Assembly (NCBI GenBank): GCA_965223755.1
Contig: CBDCXF010000001.1
Location: forward strand, 1,488,001 to 1,552,000
Length of the DNA stretch: 64,000 bases
Reading direction: 5' to 3'
DNA from: CBDCXF01 sp965223755
GTDB taxonomy: Bacteria > Acidobacteriota > Thermoanaerobaculia > Multivoradales > JAHEKO01
Under the pieces are notes generated by a model. The model saw nothing but the letters and a program-made list of their open reading frames with translations. It was not told where the DNA came from and did not search any database. Shown here piece after piece: positions 46,002-55,095 of this stretch. Each line of letters opens with the position of its first letter. Within the stretch, counting starts at the first letter, position 1. The position numbers were made by a program, and so were the translations under genes.

Positions 46002-47731
46002 TCGCCAAACATAAACCGAGCCTGGCCTGTGCGGCCCTAGCCCTGACTCTCGTTGCTCCACTTCGGGCAGAGACGGAAGATGAACTGGCAACGAACCGCA
46101 ATCCCGCCCCAAAACGCATCGTCATCTGCATGGATGGCACCTGGAACAGTCCGGCCAAGAAAGTAAAGGACGACGATGGAGAGGAGCGCTTCAAGGCATC
46201 CAACGTACTCAAGACGTGCCGTGCCGTTAAGGCCCTCGATGACGTGACGGCGACATTGGTATTTACCGGCCAACCAACCGATGGAGAGACGGTCACTATC
46301 GATTCTGTGAACTACACCTTTCAAGAGCAACTCACCGAAGTCGATGGACACGTTCAAATTGGGAAGGATGAAGTCAAATCGTTACAGAACCTCCTATATG
46401 CCATCAACAAGAAAGGACACAGAGGACGTTATGCGGACTCGACGCCGCGCCACCCATCTGTAGTTGCACGAACGGTTCGTGGCAATCCACGTAGCATCGA
46501 AATCGTCAGCCGTCCAGATTGTCCATACTGCGACCCGTTTGCTGTTGAAGAGGGGTTGGCAAACGGCTACTGGATTAGCAAGAACGAAATCGCGACCCGC
46601 ATGAGAAAACAGGGTCTCGATCCACGAACCGGCATCTCCCAAATCACCTACTACGACCTCGGCGTCGGCGCCCTGCATAAGTTTCCAGGCTTTGCCAATC
46701 GAATCCACCGAACAGTCGATAAATTGTTTGGAGGAGCTGCTGGCGCAGGTTTCGAGGGCAATATTGAAGACGCCTACACGTTCCTTTCCCTCAACTACCG
46801 CGAAGGCGACGAAGTCTTTCTATTCGGTTTCAGTCGCGGTGCCAGCTCGGCTAGAGGTCTATCGCGATTCATCGATTGGATGGGAGGTATTCCGCCGCCT
46901 GAAGACGCGTATTGGATTCCCGAACACTTTGACGCCTTCATTCGGGGGGCATCGTTCAAGTCAACACGTAAGGCTCTTCTCGAAGAACGTGAGCGAAGGC
47001 GAATCGCGGCAGGAGACGAGCCCGAAAAAGCCAAGGAGAAAGCCCAGGAGACCCTTGGGGTCATTGTTCCAGCGAGGGTCAAGTTCCTGGGCGCGTGGGA
47101 CACCGTCTTGTCTCTAGGCGGCCGTCGTACAAAGGCTTTCGTCGGCAAGTCGCCGGCGCCAGCGGTGGACCACGCACGCCAAGCGATTGCCATTGACGAG
47201 CGGCGTGTCGCGTATCGTCAGCGGCCGTGGACACAGCCTGCCGTAGAGCAGCGGAACCAGACGCTGGAACAGCGCTGGTTCGCTGGCGCTCACTCCAACG
47301 TTGGTGGGGGCTATCCACAACAGGATCTTTCCAATATCGCGCTTCGATGGATGGTCAACGAAGCTCGTGATGCCGGCTTGGGCTTCGACTGGAACTACTT
47401 TTGGGATCGCTCACGGCGCGGCGAATCGGAACCATACGACGGCAAGCTCTACAACTCGAACAAAGCATTCTGGCGATTCCTACATACGATCACGTTCCGG
47501 CGTGGCAAAGGCGTACGCCCTGTAGAGGTTTCCGAAACTGCGGGGCTCACCCTGCACAGATCCGTGTTGGAGCGTCTGGCGTCGAGCGAAGTCGAATATC
47601 GACCCAAAAACCTCCTCCGCTACCTGGCCAGCGTCCCCGATCTCGACACCTTCCTTGACACAGTCCCAGGGCTCCCAGACGGTTTCGAACTGCCCGATGA
47701 CGTTCTCGAAGCCATCGAAGCGGAGCGCTAG
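45998..47731 (+). CDS. DUF2235 alpha/beta hydrolase with an inserted phage-tail-like domain
   Basis: A 577-residue protein with a signal-peptide-like N-terminus (LACAALALTLVAPLRAE). DUF2235 elements: IVICMDGTWNS (41-51), SNVLKTCRAVK, QITYYDLGVG, the nucleophile elbow FGFSRGASSARGLSRFI (Ser279), VKFLGAWDTV and WFAGAHSNVGGGYP (catalytic Asp and His regions). The fold is shared with Tle1 phospholipase effectors of type VI secretion. Between the RAVK and QITYYD elements, where typical members have only a few residues, about 110 extra residues (84-194) appear. These begin ATLVFTGQPTDGETVTIDS and end GLANGYWISK, a pattern I associate with phage tail/virion proteins. The enzyme may be a membrane-attacking effector. 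Confidence 0.82.
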   Translation: MIAKHKPSLACAALALTLVAPLRAETEDELATNRNPAPKRIVICMDGTWNSPAKKVKDDDGEERFKASNVLKTCRAVKALDDVTATLVFTGQPTDGETVTIDSVNYTFQEQLTEVDGHVQIGKDEVKSLQNLLYAINKKGHRGRYADSTPRHPSVVARTVRGNPRSIEIVSRPDCPYCDPFAVEEGLANGYWISKNEIATRMRKQGLDPRTGISQITYYDLGVGALHKFPGFANRIHRTVDKLFGGAAGAGFEGNIEDAYTFLSLNYREGDEVFLFGFSRGASSARGLSRFIDWMGGIPPPEDAYWIPEHFDAFIRGASFKSTRKALLEERERRRIAAGDEPEKAKEKAQETLGVIVPARVKFLGAWDTVLSLGGRRTKAFVGKSPAPAVDHARQAIAIDERRVAYRQRPWTQPAVEQRNQTLEQRWFAGAHSNVGGGYPQQDLSNIALRWMVNEARDAGLGFDWNYFWDRSRRGESEPYDGKLYNSNKAFWRFLHTITFRRGKGVRPVEVSETAGLTLHRSVLERLASSEVEYRPKNLLRYLASVPDLDTFLDTVPGLPDGFELPDDVLEAIEAER

Positions 47732-47759
47732 TGTCTTCTTCCATCGAAAGGACATTCTC

Positions 47760-49304
47760 ATGACCATCCAAGCCGGCACCCTGGCCTACATCCGCCGCGA
47801 GAAGGTGAAATACAAGCCTCTTAAGGCCGCACGCAGCTTTAAGAAAGTAAAAGAGAAGGTTCCGTTTTTGTGGGGAGACGCCGTCTATGTCATCTCCACC
47901 AATAGCCGCTCGTCGGTGGTGTCCGCGAAAGGACACCACTTTCGCATCGAAAACAAGGACTTGATGGAAGAGGGCATCTTCTGCCTGTGGCAGATTGACT
48001 GCGGGCAAGGAGACGCCGGCTTCATTCGCTTTCCGAATGGCAAGACCATGCTCATTGACTGTGGCCCCGGACCGATGATGAGCAACAGTGCCGCCGAGGC
48101 TTCCTCATTTTTGTTTTGGATGCGCCACGTCGACCAGTCCTGGCGAGACGAATTCAAACATCAAGACGGCCCATTTCAAATCGATGCTGTGGTTTGTTCC
48201 CATCCAGATTACGACCACTTCGGCGGTTTCCTGAAACTGACCTCGGCCCTCAAAAGCGGGTGGTTCAGCTTCGGCACGGTTTACCACAACGGCCAAGGCC
48301 GCTTTAATGGCACACCCACCGCGTTCAAAAATGGCAAAGGCATGTCGCAGCTCGGCCCGGTGGAAGGGTTGGGCAGTCCCGAGCTTTACCTCACCACCTT
48401 GCTCGACGGGTTCGACGACGTTGACAAGTACAAATCGGCGCGCGGTGGGAGAAAGTGGAAGCTGTCGGGCAGCTACGCGACCTGGCTGACCGACCTTCTC
48501 GCTCTCCAAGGGCAAGGCGTTGGCCGACTCCAGCGCGTGCACTCGGGTATGGGTACCCTGCCAGACTTCGACGCGGGCCCTGACGCAACCGTCAAGGTTC
48601 TCGGCCCAGTCGACGAGTCGTGGAAAGGCAAGCCGGCGCTACGCTACATCGACCGCGAAAGTAAAAGCTCGATGGAGAAACCATCGCTGACTCGAAATGG
48701 CATGTCCGTTGTGCTGCGCATCGACTACGGCGATGTGCGCATGCTGATGACCGGCGACCTCAACTTCAACTCGCAGGCGCTTCTCCTGCACCACATTCCT
48801 GCGGTCGAGTTCAAATGCCACGTCGCCAAAGCCTGCCATCACGGTTCAGAAGATGTTTCCACTACGTTTCTACAAGCAATGGCACCGATGGCCACTCTTT
48901 TTTCCAGCGGTGACAACGAAACCCACGCTCACCCCCGCGCCAAAGTTCTCGGTATGGCGGGCGCTTATACCCCGGCTGCCATGACCGGCAAGAAGAAGTT
49001 TCTCGACCTCGAAGAACGCAAGTACGTCGCGCCACTCATCTATTCCACTGAGCTTTCGCGCTCGGTCCAACTTTTCAAACCCGCTGGCCTGGAGAGGAAG
49101 GGCAAGGCCGTTCGTGGCGCGACGCTGAAAAGCAAAGGCGCCGGGGGCCGTAGCGGCCCGAAAAAAAAAGTGGTGGACTGGCTGCTGGTCGACAGTTTGG
49201 TCTACGGCCTGATCAATGTGCGCACCGATGGCAAGAAGGTGGTGATCGGGGTTCTTAAGGAAGGCGAAGGAGAGGGCTTTCAGGTCGAGAGCTTCAGAGT
49301 GTGA
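47760..49304 (+). CDS. ComEC-like metallo-beta-lactamase-fold hydrolase with N-terminal SH3-like region
   Basis: A 514-residue protein with no signal peptide. Residues ~1-70 resemble a small beta-barrel (SH3-like). The metallo-beta-lactamase core starts at FCLWQIDCGQGDAGFIRFPNG, has the metal motif SHPDYDHFGGF (147-157), then YGDVRMLMTGDLN and KACHHGSEDVSTTFL with later ligands, as in the ComEC/Rec2 C-terminal nuclease domain. The Lys-rich C-terminus is unique. The start at 47760 with AAAGGACATTCTC is preferred over an upstream ATG within the previous gene. Standalone ComEC-like hydrolases occur in several phage-defence loci. Confidence 0.85.
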   Translation: MTIQAGTLAYIRREKVKYKPLKAARSFKKVKEKVPFLWGDAVYVISTNSRSSVVSAKGHHFRIENKDLMEEGIFCLWQIDCGQGDAGFIRFPNGKTMLIDCGPGPMMSNSAAEASSFLFWMRHVDQSWRDEFKHQDGPFQIDAVVCSHPDYDHFGGFLKLTSALKSGWFSFGTVYHNGQGRFNGTPTAFKNGKGMSQLGPVEGLGSPELYLTTLLDGFDDVDKYKSARGGRKWKLSGSYATWLTDLLALQGQGVGRLQRVHSGMGTLPDFDAGPDATVKVLGPVDESWKGKPALRYIDRESKSSMEKPSLTRNGMSVVLRIDYGDVRMLMTGDLNFNSQALLLHHIPAVEFKCHVAKACHHGSEDVSTTFLQAMAPMATLFSSGDNETHAHPRAKVLGMAGAYTPAAMTGKKKFLDLEERKYVAPLIYSTELSRSVQLFKPAGLERKGKAVRGATLKSKGAGGRSGPKKKVVDWLLVDSLVYGLINVRTDGKKVVIGVLKEGEGEGFQVESFRV

Positions 49305-49357
49305 ACACCCACGACCCATATCGTCTTTGTTGCAGCCGAAAGTCCGGGGAATAGATC

Positions 49358-51034
49358 ATGAAACAGTCACTCACTCTATACGCGCTGAATGCCACCATCA
49401 AAGAGTTTGACGACGCGATTCGTAGCGAAGTCCTCGAGGGGAAGTTGGAGACTTTCGACCTCGATTCGAAAAAATCTGGGTTCGAGGCACGCCTGTACAG
49501 CGTTCCTCAAGACACGAAGGAGCCCAATTGGGCGAAGTTCCTGCGCGACGGCGGATTCCACGATTTCAAAGCGACCCCAACGGCAATGAATCGCGTCGCG
49601 CTCATCCTGCGGCTGAAGAAGAAGGATGGCGGCGATCTATTCGCTGCAACGTTCGGCAGCGGACGCTTTCTGCTAAGGCCGACTGCCTACAAGAAGGGAT
49701 ACGGCCTTCGCGTCGCACTCAACACCATCTACGACGGAAACCAAGAAGGCATCACCGAAAGATTGCGCCAGATCAAGGCTACTCACGTGGCAGGGAATAC
49801 TTTTCACACTAGTCGCCAAGCCAACCGAAATGCGGCCTTTCAGGACTTTGAAATCGACCTAACGACAGATCTTCTAAATGGAGTCGTAGGCGCTCCGTCC
49901 AACGCAAAGCGATGGGGTTCCCGCATTAGTGGCGGAGACTCAGTAAGTATCCACGTTGTCGATTCCTTCGTCGGAGGTGGTGGCACCGTTGGCTTGCTAG
50001 AAGCCTGCAAGCGTTTACGCAAAGCCAGCAGCAGCACCGTCTATAAGACAAGGTTCACCCAACTTGACCAGATTCGTGGAGCGCCCAACGCAATAATCAC
50101 ATCGCTTGAAGACGCTCTTTTGACCAAACTCAGTCAATCTCCACAGCGATTCGTATTGGCCCCGCCTCGGCTAATCGATTTCGATGAGGCTGCACAGTTC
50201 TCTTTTTCCATTGACACAGAAGAACTGTTCGATGACTTACGAATCGGAGACTTTCTAAATGTGCTGAGAACCAAGAAAAAAAAGCTCTCAGTCAACACGC
50301 TCAAGAAGCAGAGAGTGCGAGCGTTCGACTCCGCAGGCATTCAGGTCTACGACTGGGGACTATTCGAGGTGCTGGATGGGGAGTTCGAACACGACGACCG
50401 CACCTTCCTCCTCGTCAACGGCCAGTTCTGGGAAGTCGACAATGACCTTGTTCGCACTCTGAACAACTTCGTCGACTCCTTGCCTCCATCCGAAGTTGAA
50501 TTGCCACCTTCGAAGAGGGTGCCATTCGTGAAGGACGACGGCACGAAAGCGATCCGCGAAGAAACTGAGGGCGAATACAACATACGTGCGGCGAGAGAAG
50601 GCAAACACGCACTTATGGATAAGAAAACCGTCAAGATTTCCTCTTTTACCGATGCGATCGAAGTCTGCGATGTATTCACCACCAAAAAACAGTTTGTGCA
50701 CGTAAAGCGGAAATTTGGTTCGTCTTTATTGAGTCATCTGTTCGGCCAGGGTGCTGTATCCAGTGAGCTGTTTATTCGGAGTCCAGAGTACCGCCAGAAG
50801 ACTCGCGAGAAACTCGACGGGCACTTCCGAGACCTTATCCCCGCCGGACACCCGGACCCAGGTGACTTCGAAGTCTGTTACGCAATTATTGGTCCCTGGG
50901 AAAACAAACCTCCATCCAAGAAACTGCCCTTCTTCAGCAAGCTCAACTTGAGGCGTCATGTCGTCGACTTGCGGACTCTTGGTTTCAAAGTCACCTATAA
51001 GAAGATCGACTTACCTAAGATCGCACCAAAGTGA
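49358..51034 (+). CDS. DUF6119 / TIGR04141 sporadically distributed protein
   Basis: A 558-residue cytoplasmic protein. Diagnostic features are the N-terminal LTLYALNATIKEFDDAIR, the central FGSGRFLLRPTAYKKGYGLRVALNTIY and VDSFVGGG segments, and the C-terminal DVFTTKKQFVHVKRKFGSSLLSHLFGQGAVSSELFIRSPEYRQK. The family is named for its patchy distribution and occurs in defence islands with unknown activity. It ends the operon; the last 500 bases are AT-richer than the rest of the window. A 53-base gap separates it from the metallo-hydrolase gene, so it could also have its own promoter. Confidence 0.85.
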   Translation: MKQSLTLYALNATIKEFDDAIRSEVLEGKLETFDLDSKKSGFEARLYSVPQDTKEPNWAKFLRDGGFHDFKATPTAMNRVALILRLKKKDGGDLFAATFGSGRFLLRPTAYKKGYGLRVALNTIYDGNQEGITERLRQIKATHVAGNTFHTSRQANRNAAFQDFEIDLTTDLLNGVVGAPSNAKRWGSRISGGDSVSIHVVDSFVGGGGTVGLLEACKRLRKASSSTVYKTRFTQLDQIRGAPNAIITSLEDALLTKLSQSPQRFVLAPPRLIDFDEAAQFSFSIDTEELFDDLRIGDFLNVLRTKKKKLSVNTLKKQRVRAFDSAGIQVYDWGLFEVLDGEFEHDDRTFLLVNGQFWEVDNDLVRTLNNFVDSLPPSEVELPPSKRVPFVKDDGTKAIREETEGEYNIRAAREGKHALMDKKTVKISSFTDAIEVCDVFTTKKQFVHVKRKFGSSLLSHLFGQGAVSSELFIRSPEYRQKTREKLDGHFRDLIPAGHPDPGDFEVCYAIIGPWENKPPSKKLPFFSKLNLRRHVVDLRTLGFKVTYKKIDLPKIAPK

Positions 51035-51050
51035 AGTTTTGCAGTGAAAA

Positions 51051-51076
51051 GGCCCGGTCGCCGAGGCGACCGGGCC
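51051..51076 (-). terminator. Strong rho-independent terminator for the minus-strand beta-barrel gene
   Basis: Perfect 12-bp arms GGCCCGGTCGCC and GGCGACCGGGCC with a two-base GA gap; followed by TTTT when read on the minus strand. It sits between convergent genes, so on the plus strand it could also stop the DUF6119 operon, although it lacks a T-tract there. A second imperfect stem (GGTAAGCC... / ...GGCTTTACC) overlaps the beta-barrel gene stop. Confidence 0.8.
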
Positions 51077-51106
51077 CGAAGGGGGTAAGCCTTTGGTCCG
51101 AAGGCT

Positions 51107-52978
51107 TTACCAGCTGTAGCCGACCCCGATGTCGACCATGTCGGCATCGTAGTCGTCGAAGTCAAACCGGACCTCGTCGTAGTCGACCGTGCGGTAGCCA
51201 AGTTGCAGCACGTAGTCGTCAAAGACTCCAACCTCGATGTAGCCGCGGAAGTCGTCCCGCTCAAGGCCGAAGGAGCCGTCGTTCTCGTACATGCGTACCT
51301 CCGCACCAAGCGTCAAGCGGTCGTTCGCCTTCACCCGACCGCGAGCGTCAAAGAAGCTCGAGTCAGCTAGGTAGCGAATGTCGAAAACGTTGGTGAGAAA
51401 GCCAGCTTCCACCGCTTGGCTGACGCTGCGCTCAGCATCGACCGCCGAGTACCCCACCGAGAACGAGAACCGATCGTCGCTACGGCCGAGGCGCACAGCG
51501 GTGATATCGGTATCCGACACCCAGCCGGAGTCATTGTTCTCGTAATCCTTCATGGTGAGGGACCCTGATGCGGTCCATCCATCGCCGAAGCGATAACGGC
51601 CACGCACCCGGTAGCGGGAGCGGTCGGTTGGTGTGGCGAGGGTGAACGGATCGTCGAAGGAATTCTCTTCCAAATCGACGGTCAACTGGAAGGCCTTGGA
51701 CGGGCGCCATGCCGCCCCGGCATAGAAGCCGGTGCGATCGGTCTTTTCGTCCTCGGTCTTGCCGTCGCTACCCAGTGACCACTCGGCGTCGACATCGCGA
51801 GATTCTTGCGCCAAACCGACGTGCAAAGTGAGCTGCGGCGAAGCGTAGAACTCGACCCCAGCGCTGAAGCCGGTGGTGTCGATCTGCCAGTCGCCGCTGC
51901 CGAGATTGCCGGCCCAGGCAAATGTGCCATCTTGGTCGACGCTCTGTTGGCGAGCACCAGCCACCAAGGCGACCCGGTGGGTCGCCAAATAGGTCAGCTC
52001 GATCTCAAAGCGGTCGGCATCACGATCGACCGAACCACCGCCGGTCAAGCTTTCGCTAAACGGCAGGCCGCGAAAGTCGAATCCTTGCGATTCGAGGCTG
52101 GCGCCGGCGTCCATGTCCAGACTTTGGATCAGGCCGCTGACGCGGATGTTGAGCTTGTCGTTGGGATCGGCTAGCAAACGCACCACGTGGGTGTTACTGG
52201 ACAAGTCGTAGGGTTGATCGAGGAAAAAGAAGTCGAGAATTGTCGCGTCTTCAGGATCCTCACCCAGTGAACGCCCCGGCAAGAAGATGTCGTAGGCGTT
52301 GTCGTAGTCACGGACGCGCTCCTCCAATACCAACGTCGCCTTGTCCCATGCGTAGCGAAACGCGCCGTAGTACGAGTTCATCGACTCGTGAATCGGACGA
52401 TCGAGCTCAAACTCGTCACGCGAGACGTCCAGCGTTGTGGTCGATTCGCCGCGCTTGGTAAACCGATCCATGCCAAACGTCAACTGTGCCGCCTGGCTCA
52501 AGTTAATGTCGAGCTTGGCGCGATCTCGCACGCGCTCAAAATCGAAGGTGTGGAAGTCGCCGGCATTAGACTTGGTCGGATTAAACAATGCCGGTGGCAG
52601 CAGCATGTCGTAGTAGAAGTAATCGGACTTGGTGCGGTTGTACGTCAGGTTGTATTTGCCGTACTTACGCACGCCGAAGTTGATGGCCTCAAAGGGGTCG
52701 CCGCCGAGATTGGTGACCTCGAGCCGCACCTGGTCGGCGAACTTACGGTTGCTACCCTGGGGCACCAGGTTGAAGTGAAAATCGAACAGGCGTGGTCCGT
52801 CTTCGAGGTTGAAATCTTCTTTGAACTTACGATCGGCGCCGTCGACATCGACGCTGCGAACGCCAATCGAGAAGCCTCCGGTGAACGTTGTCTGGGACGG
52901 CTCATCGGCAGCCAGCCCGGTGACAAGCAACAAGCCGGTGGCGAGGCCAATCAGACTTTTGATCTGTGCAGTCTTCAT
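51107..52978 (-). CDS. MtrB/PioB-type outer-membrane beta-barrel of a porin-cytochrome conduit
   Basis: A 623-residue outer-membrane protein with a signal peptide (MKTAQIKSLIGLATGLLLVTGLAA). The body consists of alternating aromatic beta-strands (FTGGFSIGVRSVDVDG, YGKYNLTYNRTKSDYFYYDMLLPP, LTFGMDRFTKRGESTTTLDVSRDEF) and ends in the OMP C-terminal signature VGYSW. The DRFTKRG/TTTLDVSRDEFELD pattern and length match MtrB/PioB/DmsF proteins, which surround a multiheme cytochrome in the outer membrane. The start at 52978 has the best spacing from AGGAGG. The decaheme partner is immediately upstream, separated by nine bases. Confidence 0.88.
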   Translation of the reverse strand: MKTAQIKSLIGLATGLLLVTGLAADEPSQTTFTGGFSIGVRSVDVDGADRKFKEDFNLEDGPRLFDFHFNLVPQGSNRKFADQVRLEVTNLGGDPFEAINFGVRKYGKYNLTYNRTKSDYFYYDMLLPPALFNPTKSNAGDFHTFDFERVRDRAKLDINLSQAAQLTFGMDRFTKRGESTTTLDVSRDEFELDRPIHESMNSYYGAFRYAWDKATLVLEERVRDYDNAYDIFLPGRSLGEDPEDATILDFFFLDQPYDLSSNTHVVRLLADPNDKLNIRVSGLIQSLDMDAGASLESQGFDFRGLPFSESLTGGGSVDRDADRFEIELTYLATHRVALVAGARQQSVDQDGTFAWAGNLGSGDWQIDTTGFSAGVEFYASPQLTLHVGLAQESRDVDAEWSLGSDGKTEDEKTDRTGFYAGAAWRPSKAFQLTVDLEENSFDDPFTLATPTDRSRYRVRGRYRFGDGWTASGSLTMKDYENNDSGWVSDTDITAVRLGRSDDRFSFSVGYSAVDAERSVSQAVEAGFLTNVFDIRYLADSSFFDARGRVKANDRLTLGAEVRMYENDGSFGLERDDFRGYIEVGVFDDYVLQLGYRTVDYDEVRFDFDDYDADMVDIGVGYSW

Positions 52979-52987
52979 CATGACCTC

Positions 52988-53914
52988 CTATTGCAAGAAG
53001 TAAGGATCGAAGTTCGATCCGTGGATTGCGGAGTGGCAGTTGACGCAGTTGGTCGTGGTGTCGAAGCGCGGCGGAGCCACCGGGCTGAAACCAGCGTGGA
53101 ACTGCGGCACTTCGGCATGGCAACTGAAGCAAAGTTCGCCCCCATCTTGGTTCGCCAGCATGTGGCGATTGGGAGAGCCATGAGGTGCATGGCAAGCCGT
53201 ACAACCTTCGACCATCACCGAACCGTGTTCGAACACAAACGGTCCTTCTTTGTCGGTGTGACAGCTAACGCAAGGCTCCTTGGCCGTGCTGCTCAGCATC
53301 GCCCGCTGCGCCGGAGCATGCGGATCGTGGCAAGAAGTGCATTCCAGAACGCCCTCGTGCAAGCGATGGCGTTCGTTGAACTCGAATTCGACGAACGCCT
53401 CCTGATGGCACTCGTGACACGTGGCTGACGAACCTCCAACGTTCGCCAACTTGGCCGCAGCTTCGATGCCTTGCAGCAAGGGCGGGCCGGCCGGAGTGGC
53501 ACTGTGAATCGAGTGGCAGTCGCTGCACGACATGCCTGCTTGGGCGTGTGGCGAAGCAACGTAGCGGGGGTGCGAACTCTGATGACAGCTGAGGCAGGCC
53601 GCCTCGGTAGGCAGGGCGTCGTCGAAAGTGAACATGGTGCCCTCACCACCCTCTTCCTCGAGGTGCTGGGTGGCGTCGCCATGGCAAGCCTCACAGCTCA
53701 CCCTGGCCGCAATTCCAGCCTCTGACAAGCTCCAGTCGGTGCCTTCAAAGATTGAGTGGGGCCCCAGTCCGGCTGCCTGAACGTACTCCTCGTGGCAGTC
53801 TCCACAGACCTGCATCGCGGTCTGCGCGCCTTCATCTTCGGTTTCGGTGGACCTCGCCAACCAAGGTGTAGCAACAGCGACTGTTGCAGCTAGGAATAAG
53901 ATCTTCCACCGCAT
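52988..53914 (-). CDS. DmsE/MtrA-family decaheme c-type cytochrome
   Basis: A 308-residue periplasmic protein with a signal peptide (MRWKILFLAATVAVATPWLA). Ten CxxCH heme sites can be counted: CGDCH, CEACH, CLSCH, CSDCH, CHECH, CTSCH, CVSCH, CTACH, CFSCH and CVNCH. This matches the MtrA/DmsE decaheme family that carries electrons across the outer membrane inside an MtrB-type barrel. The start follows AGGAGGTCAGAGGTCA. It is the first gene of the minus-strand pair, divergent from the cytochrome genes at 54.1 kb with a 173-base gap that should hold both promoters. Confidence 0.93.
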   Translation of the reverse strand: MRWKILFLAATVAVATPWLARSTETEDEGAQTAMQVCGDCHEEYVQAAGLGPHSIFEGTDWSLSEAGIAARVSCEACHGDATQHLEEEGGEGTMFTFDDALPTEAACLSCHQSSHPRYVASPHAQAGMSCSDCHSIHSATPAGPPLLQGIEAAAKLANVGGSSATCHECHQEAFVEFEFNERHRLHEGVLECTSCHDPHAPAQRAMLSSTAKEPCVSCHTDKEGPFVFEHGSVMVEGCTACHAPHGSPNRHMLANQDGGELCFSCHAEVPQFHAGFSPVAPPRFDTTTNCVNCHSAIHGSNFDPYFLQ

Positions 53915-54087
53915 TGACCTCTGACCTCCTGTTCTGAACAACACGAGGTTGCGGATACGTCGATCGCGGGGTTGTCAGCCCCACTGACACTTAGCCCAAC
54001 CTGAAGGGTATTTTAGCATGTGGTTGGCTCATTCTCGGGTAAAATTGGATTGGAGTGGACTGCTCCTCATAAATTGAAGGACTGACT

Positions 54088-54483
54088 ATGAGAACCTCCA
54101 AAGAACTTACTCCTGCCTTGTTTCTGGCTGGATGTTGCGCGGCACTCGTGTTCGTGCTCGCCTCGGCAGTCGGTGCCGAAGAAACAAGCGGCGATGAGGC
54201 CGAACAACTCTTCGTCGAAACCTACAAATGCGTGCGTTGCCATGGGGTGGCGAGCGCCGGTTTGGAAGCTACTTCAGAAAAGATGAAGAGCACTGACCTT
54301 GGCGGCTACACCAGCGACGATATGGCCACCTTGACCAAGTTCTTGCGCAAAGAAGAACTCAAAGAAGACGGCACCAAACACAAGAAGACTTTTGACGGCA
54401 GCGACGAAGATCTAGCGACGATTCTGGATTGGCTAGGTACTCTGGAAGCCAGTTCGTTGGAATCCGCTCCGGAGGATGGGTAA
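54088..54483 (+). CDS. Small monoheme cytochrome c
   Basis: A 131-residue exported protein with a signal peptide (FLAGCCAALVFVLASAVGAEE). One heme site CVRCH starts at residue 48, and EKMKSTDLGGY probably supplies the distal Met. It is a class I-like cytochrome with an acidic C-terminus. It could be the soluble periplasmic carrier linking the inner-membrane tetraheme protein encoded next to it and the outer-membrane decaheme conduit encoded divergently. The next gene follows ten bases later after TAAGGAGGTCCG. Confidence 0.88.
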   Translation: MRTSKELTPALFLAGCCAALVFVLASAVGAEETSGDEAEQLFVETYKCVRCHGVASAGLEATSEKMKSTDLGGYTSDDMATLTKFLRKEELKEDGTKHKKTFDGSDEDLATILDWLGTLEASSLESAPEDG

Positions 54484-54492
54484 GGAGGTCCG

Positions 54493-55095
54493 ATGAACCT
54501 GCTTTTCCTGTTGGGCGCGGTCGCCGGCTTGGCCGCGCTCGGCCTGGCGCTGACCCCTAACTTCTCCGTCGGACGGCGCGGAGCGATCCTCGGCTTTCTA
54601 GCCTTGTTTGCGCTCCCGCTCTTGGTCACCGCCCTCAACGCCAACGTTCATTTGGAACACTCCAAGTCGACCGACTTTTGCCTCTCATGCCACGAGATGG
54701 ACGACTACGGCAAGAGCATGTTGATTGATGACAGCGAGTATCTGCCCGCGGTGCATTACCAGAATCATCTAGTTGATCCGGATCACGCCTGCTACACCTG
54801 CCACACCACCTACACCATGTACGGCGACATCGACGCCAAGATGAAGGGCGTGATGCACGTATGGGTGCACTATTTCGGGAAAGCACCGGACGAAATTAAA
54901 CTCTACGACCCCTATAACTCGCGCGAATGTCTCCACTGCCATCAAGGTGCGCGTTCGTATGAGGAAGGGGAAGACCACATCGACGAAGCCGAAGCTATCG
55001 CCTCAGGTGAAACCAGCTGTCTGGACTGTCATGATCTGGTTCATGACGTGGACGAGATCGACAACTTCGACCTGTGGCAGGAGGGGGCGCGATGA
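54493..55095 (+). CDS. NapC/NirT-like tetraheme membrane cytochrome c
   Basis: A 200-residue protein with two N-terminal membrane helices (residues ~1-20 and ~30-50) followed by four CxxCH sites: CLSCH (63), CYTCH (100), CLHCH (146) and CLDCH (176). NapC/NirT-type proteins oxidise quinol and pass electrons to periplasmic carriers; they usually have one helix, so the second is unusual. Position next to the monoheme cytochrome and opposite the DmsE/MtrB pair supports the role of quinol dehydrogenase in the same electron route. It overlaps the next small gene by four bases. Confidence 0.85.
   Translation: MNLLFLLGAVAGLAALGLALTPNFSVGRRGAILGFLALFALPLLVTALNANVHLEHSKSTDFCLSCHEMDDYGKSMLIDDSEYLPAVHYQNHLVDPDHACYTCHTTYTMYGDIDAKMKGVMHVWVHYFGKAPDEIKLYDPYNSRECLHCHQGARSYEEGEDHIDEAEAIASGETSCLDCHDLVHDVDEIDNFDLWQEGAR

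Noticed and set aside
52388..53428. 346-codon plus-strand open frame opposite the cytochrome and barrel genes
   Set aside because: The opposite strand encodes ten ordered CxxCH motifs and an outer-membrane barrel. The plus-strand frame has no signal, domain or ribosome-binding site.
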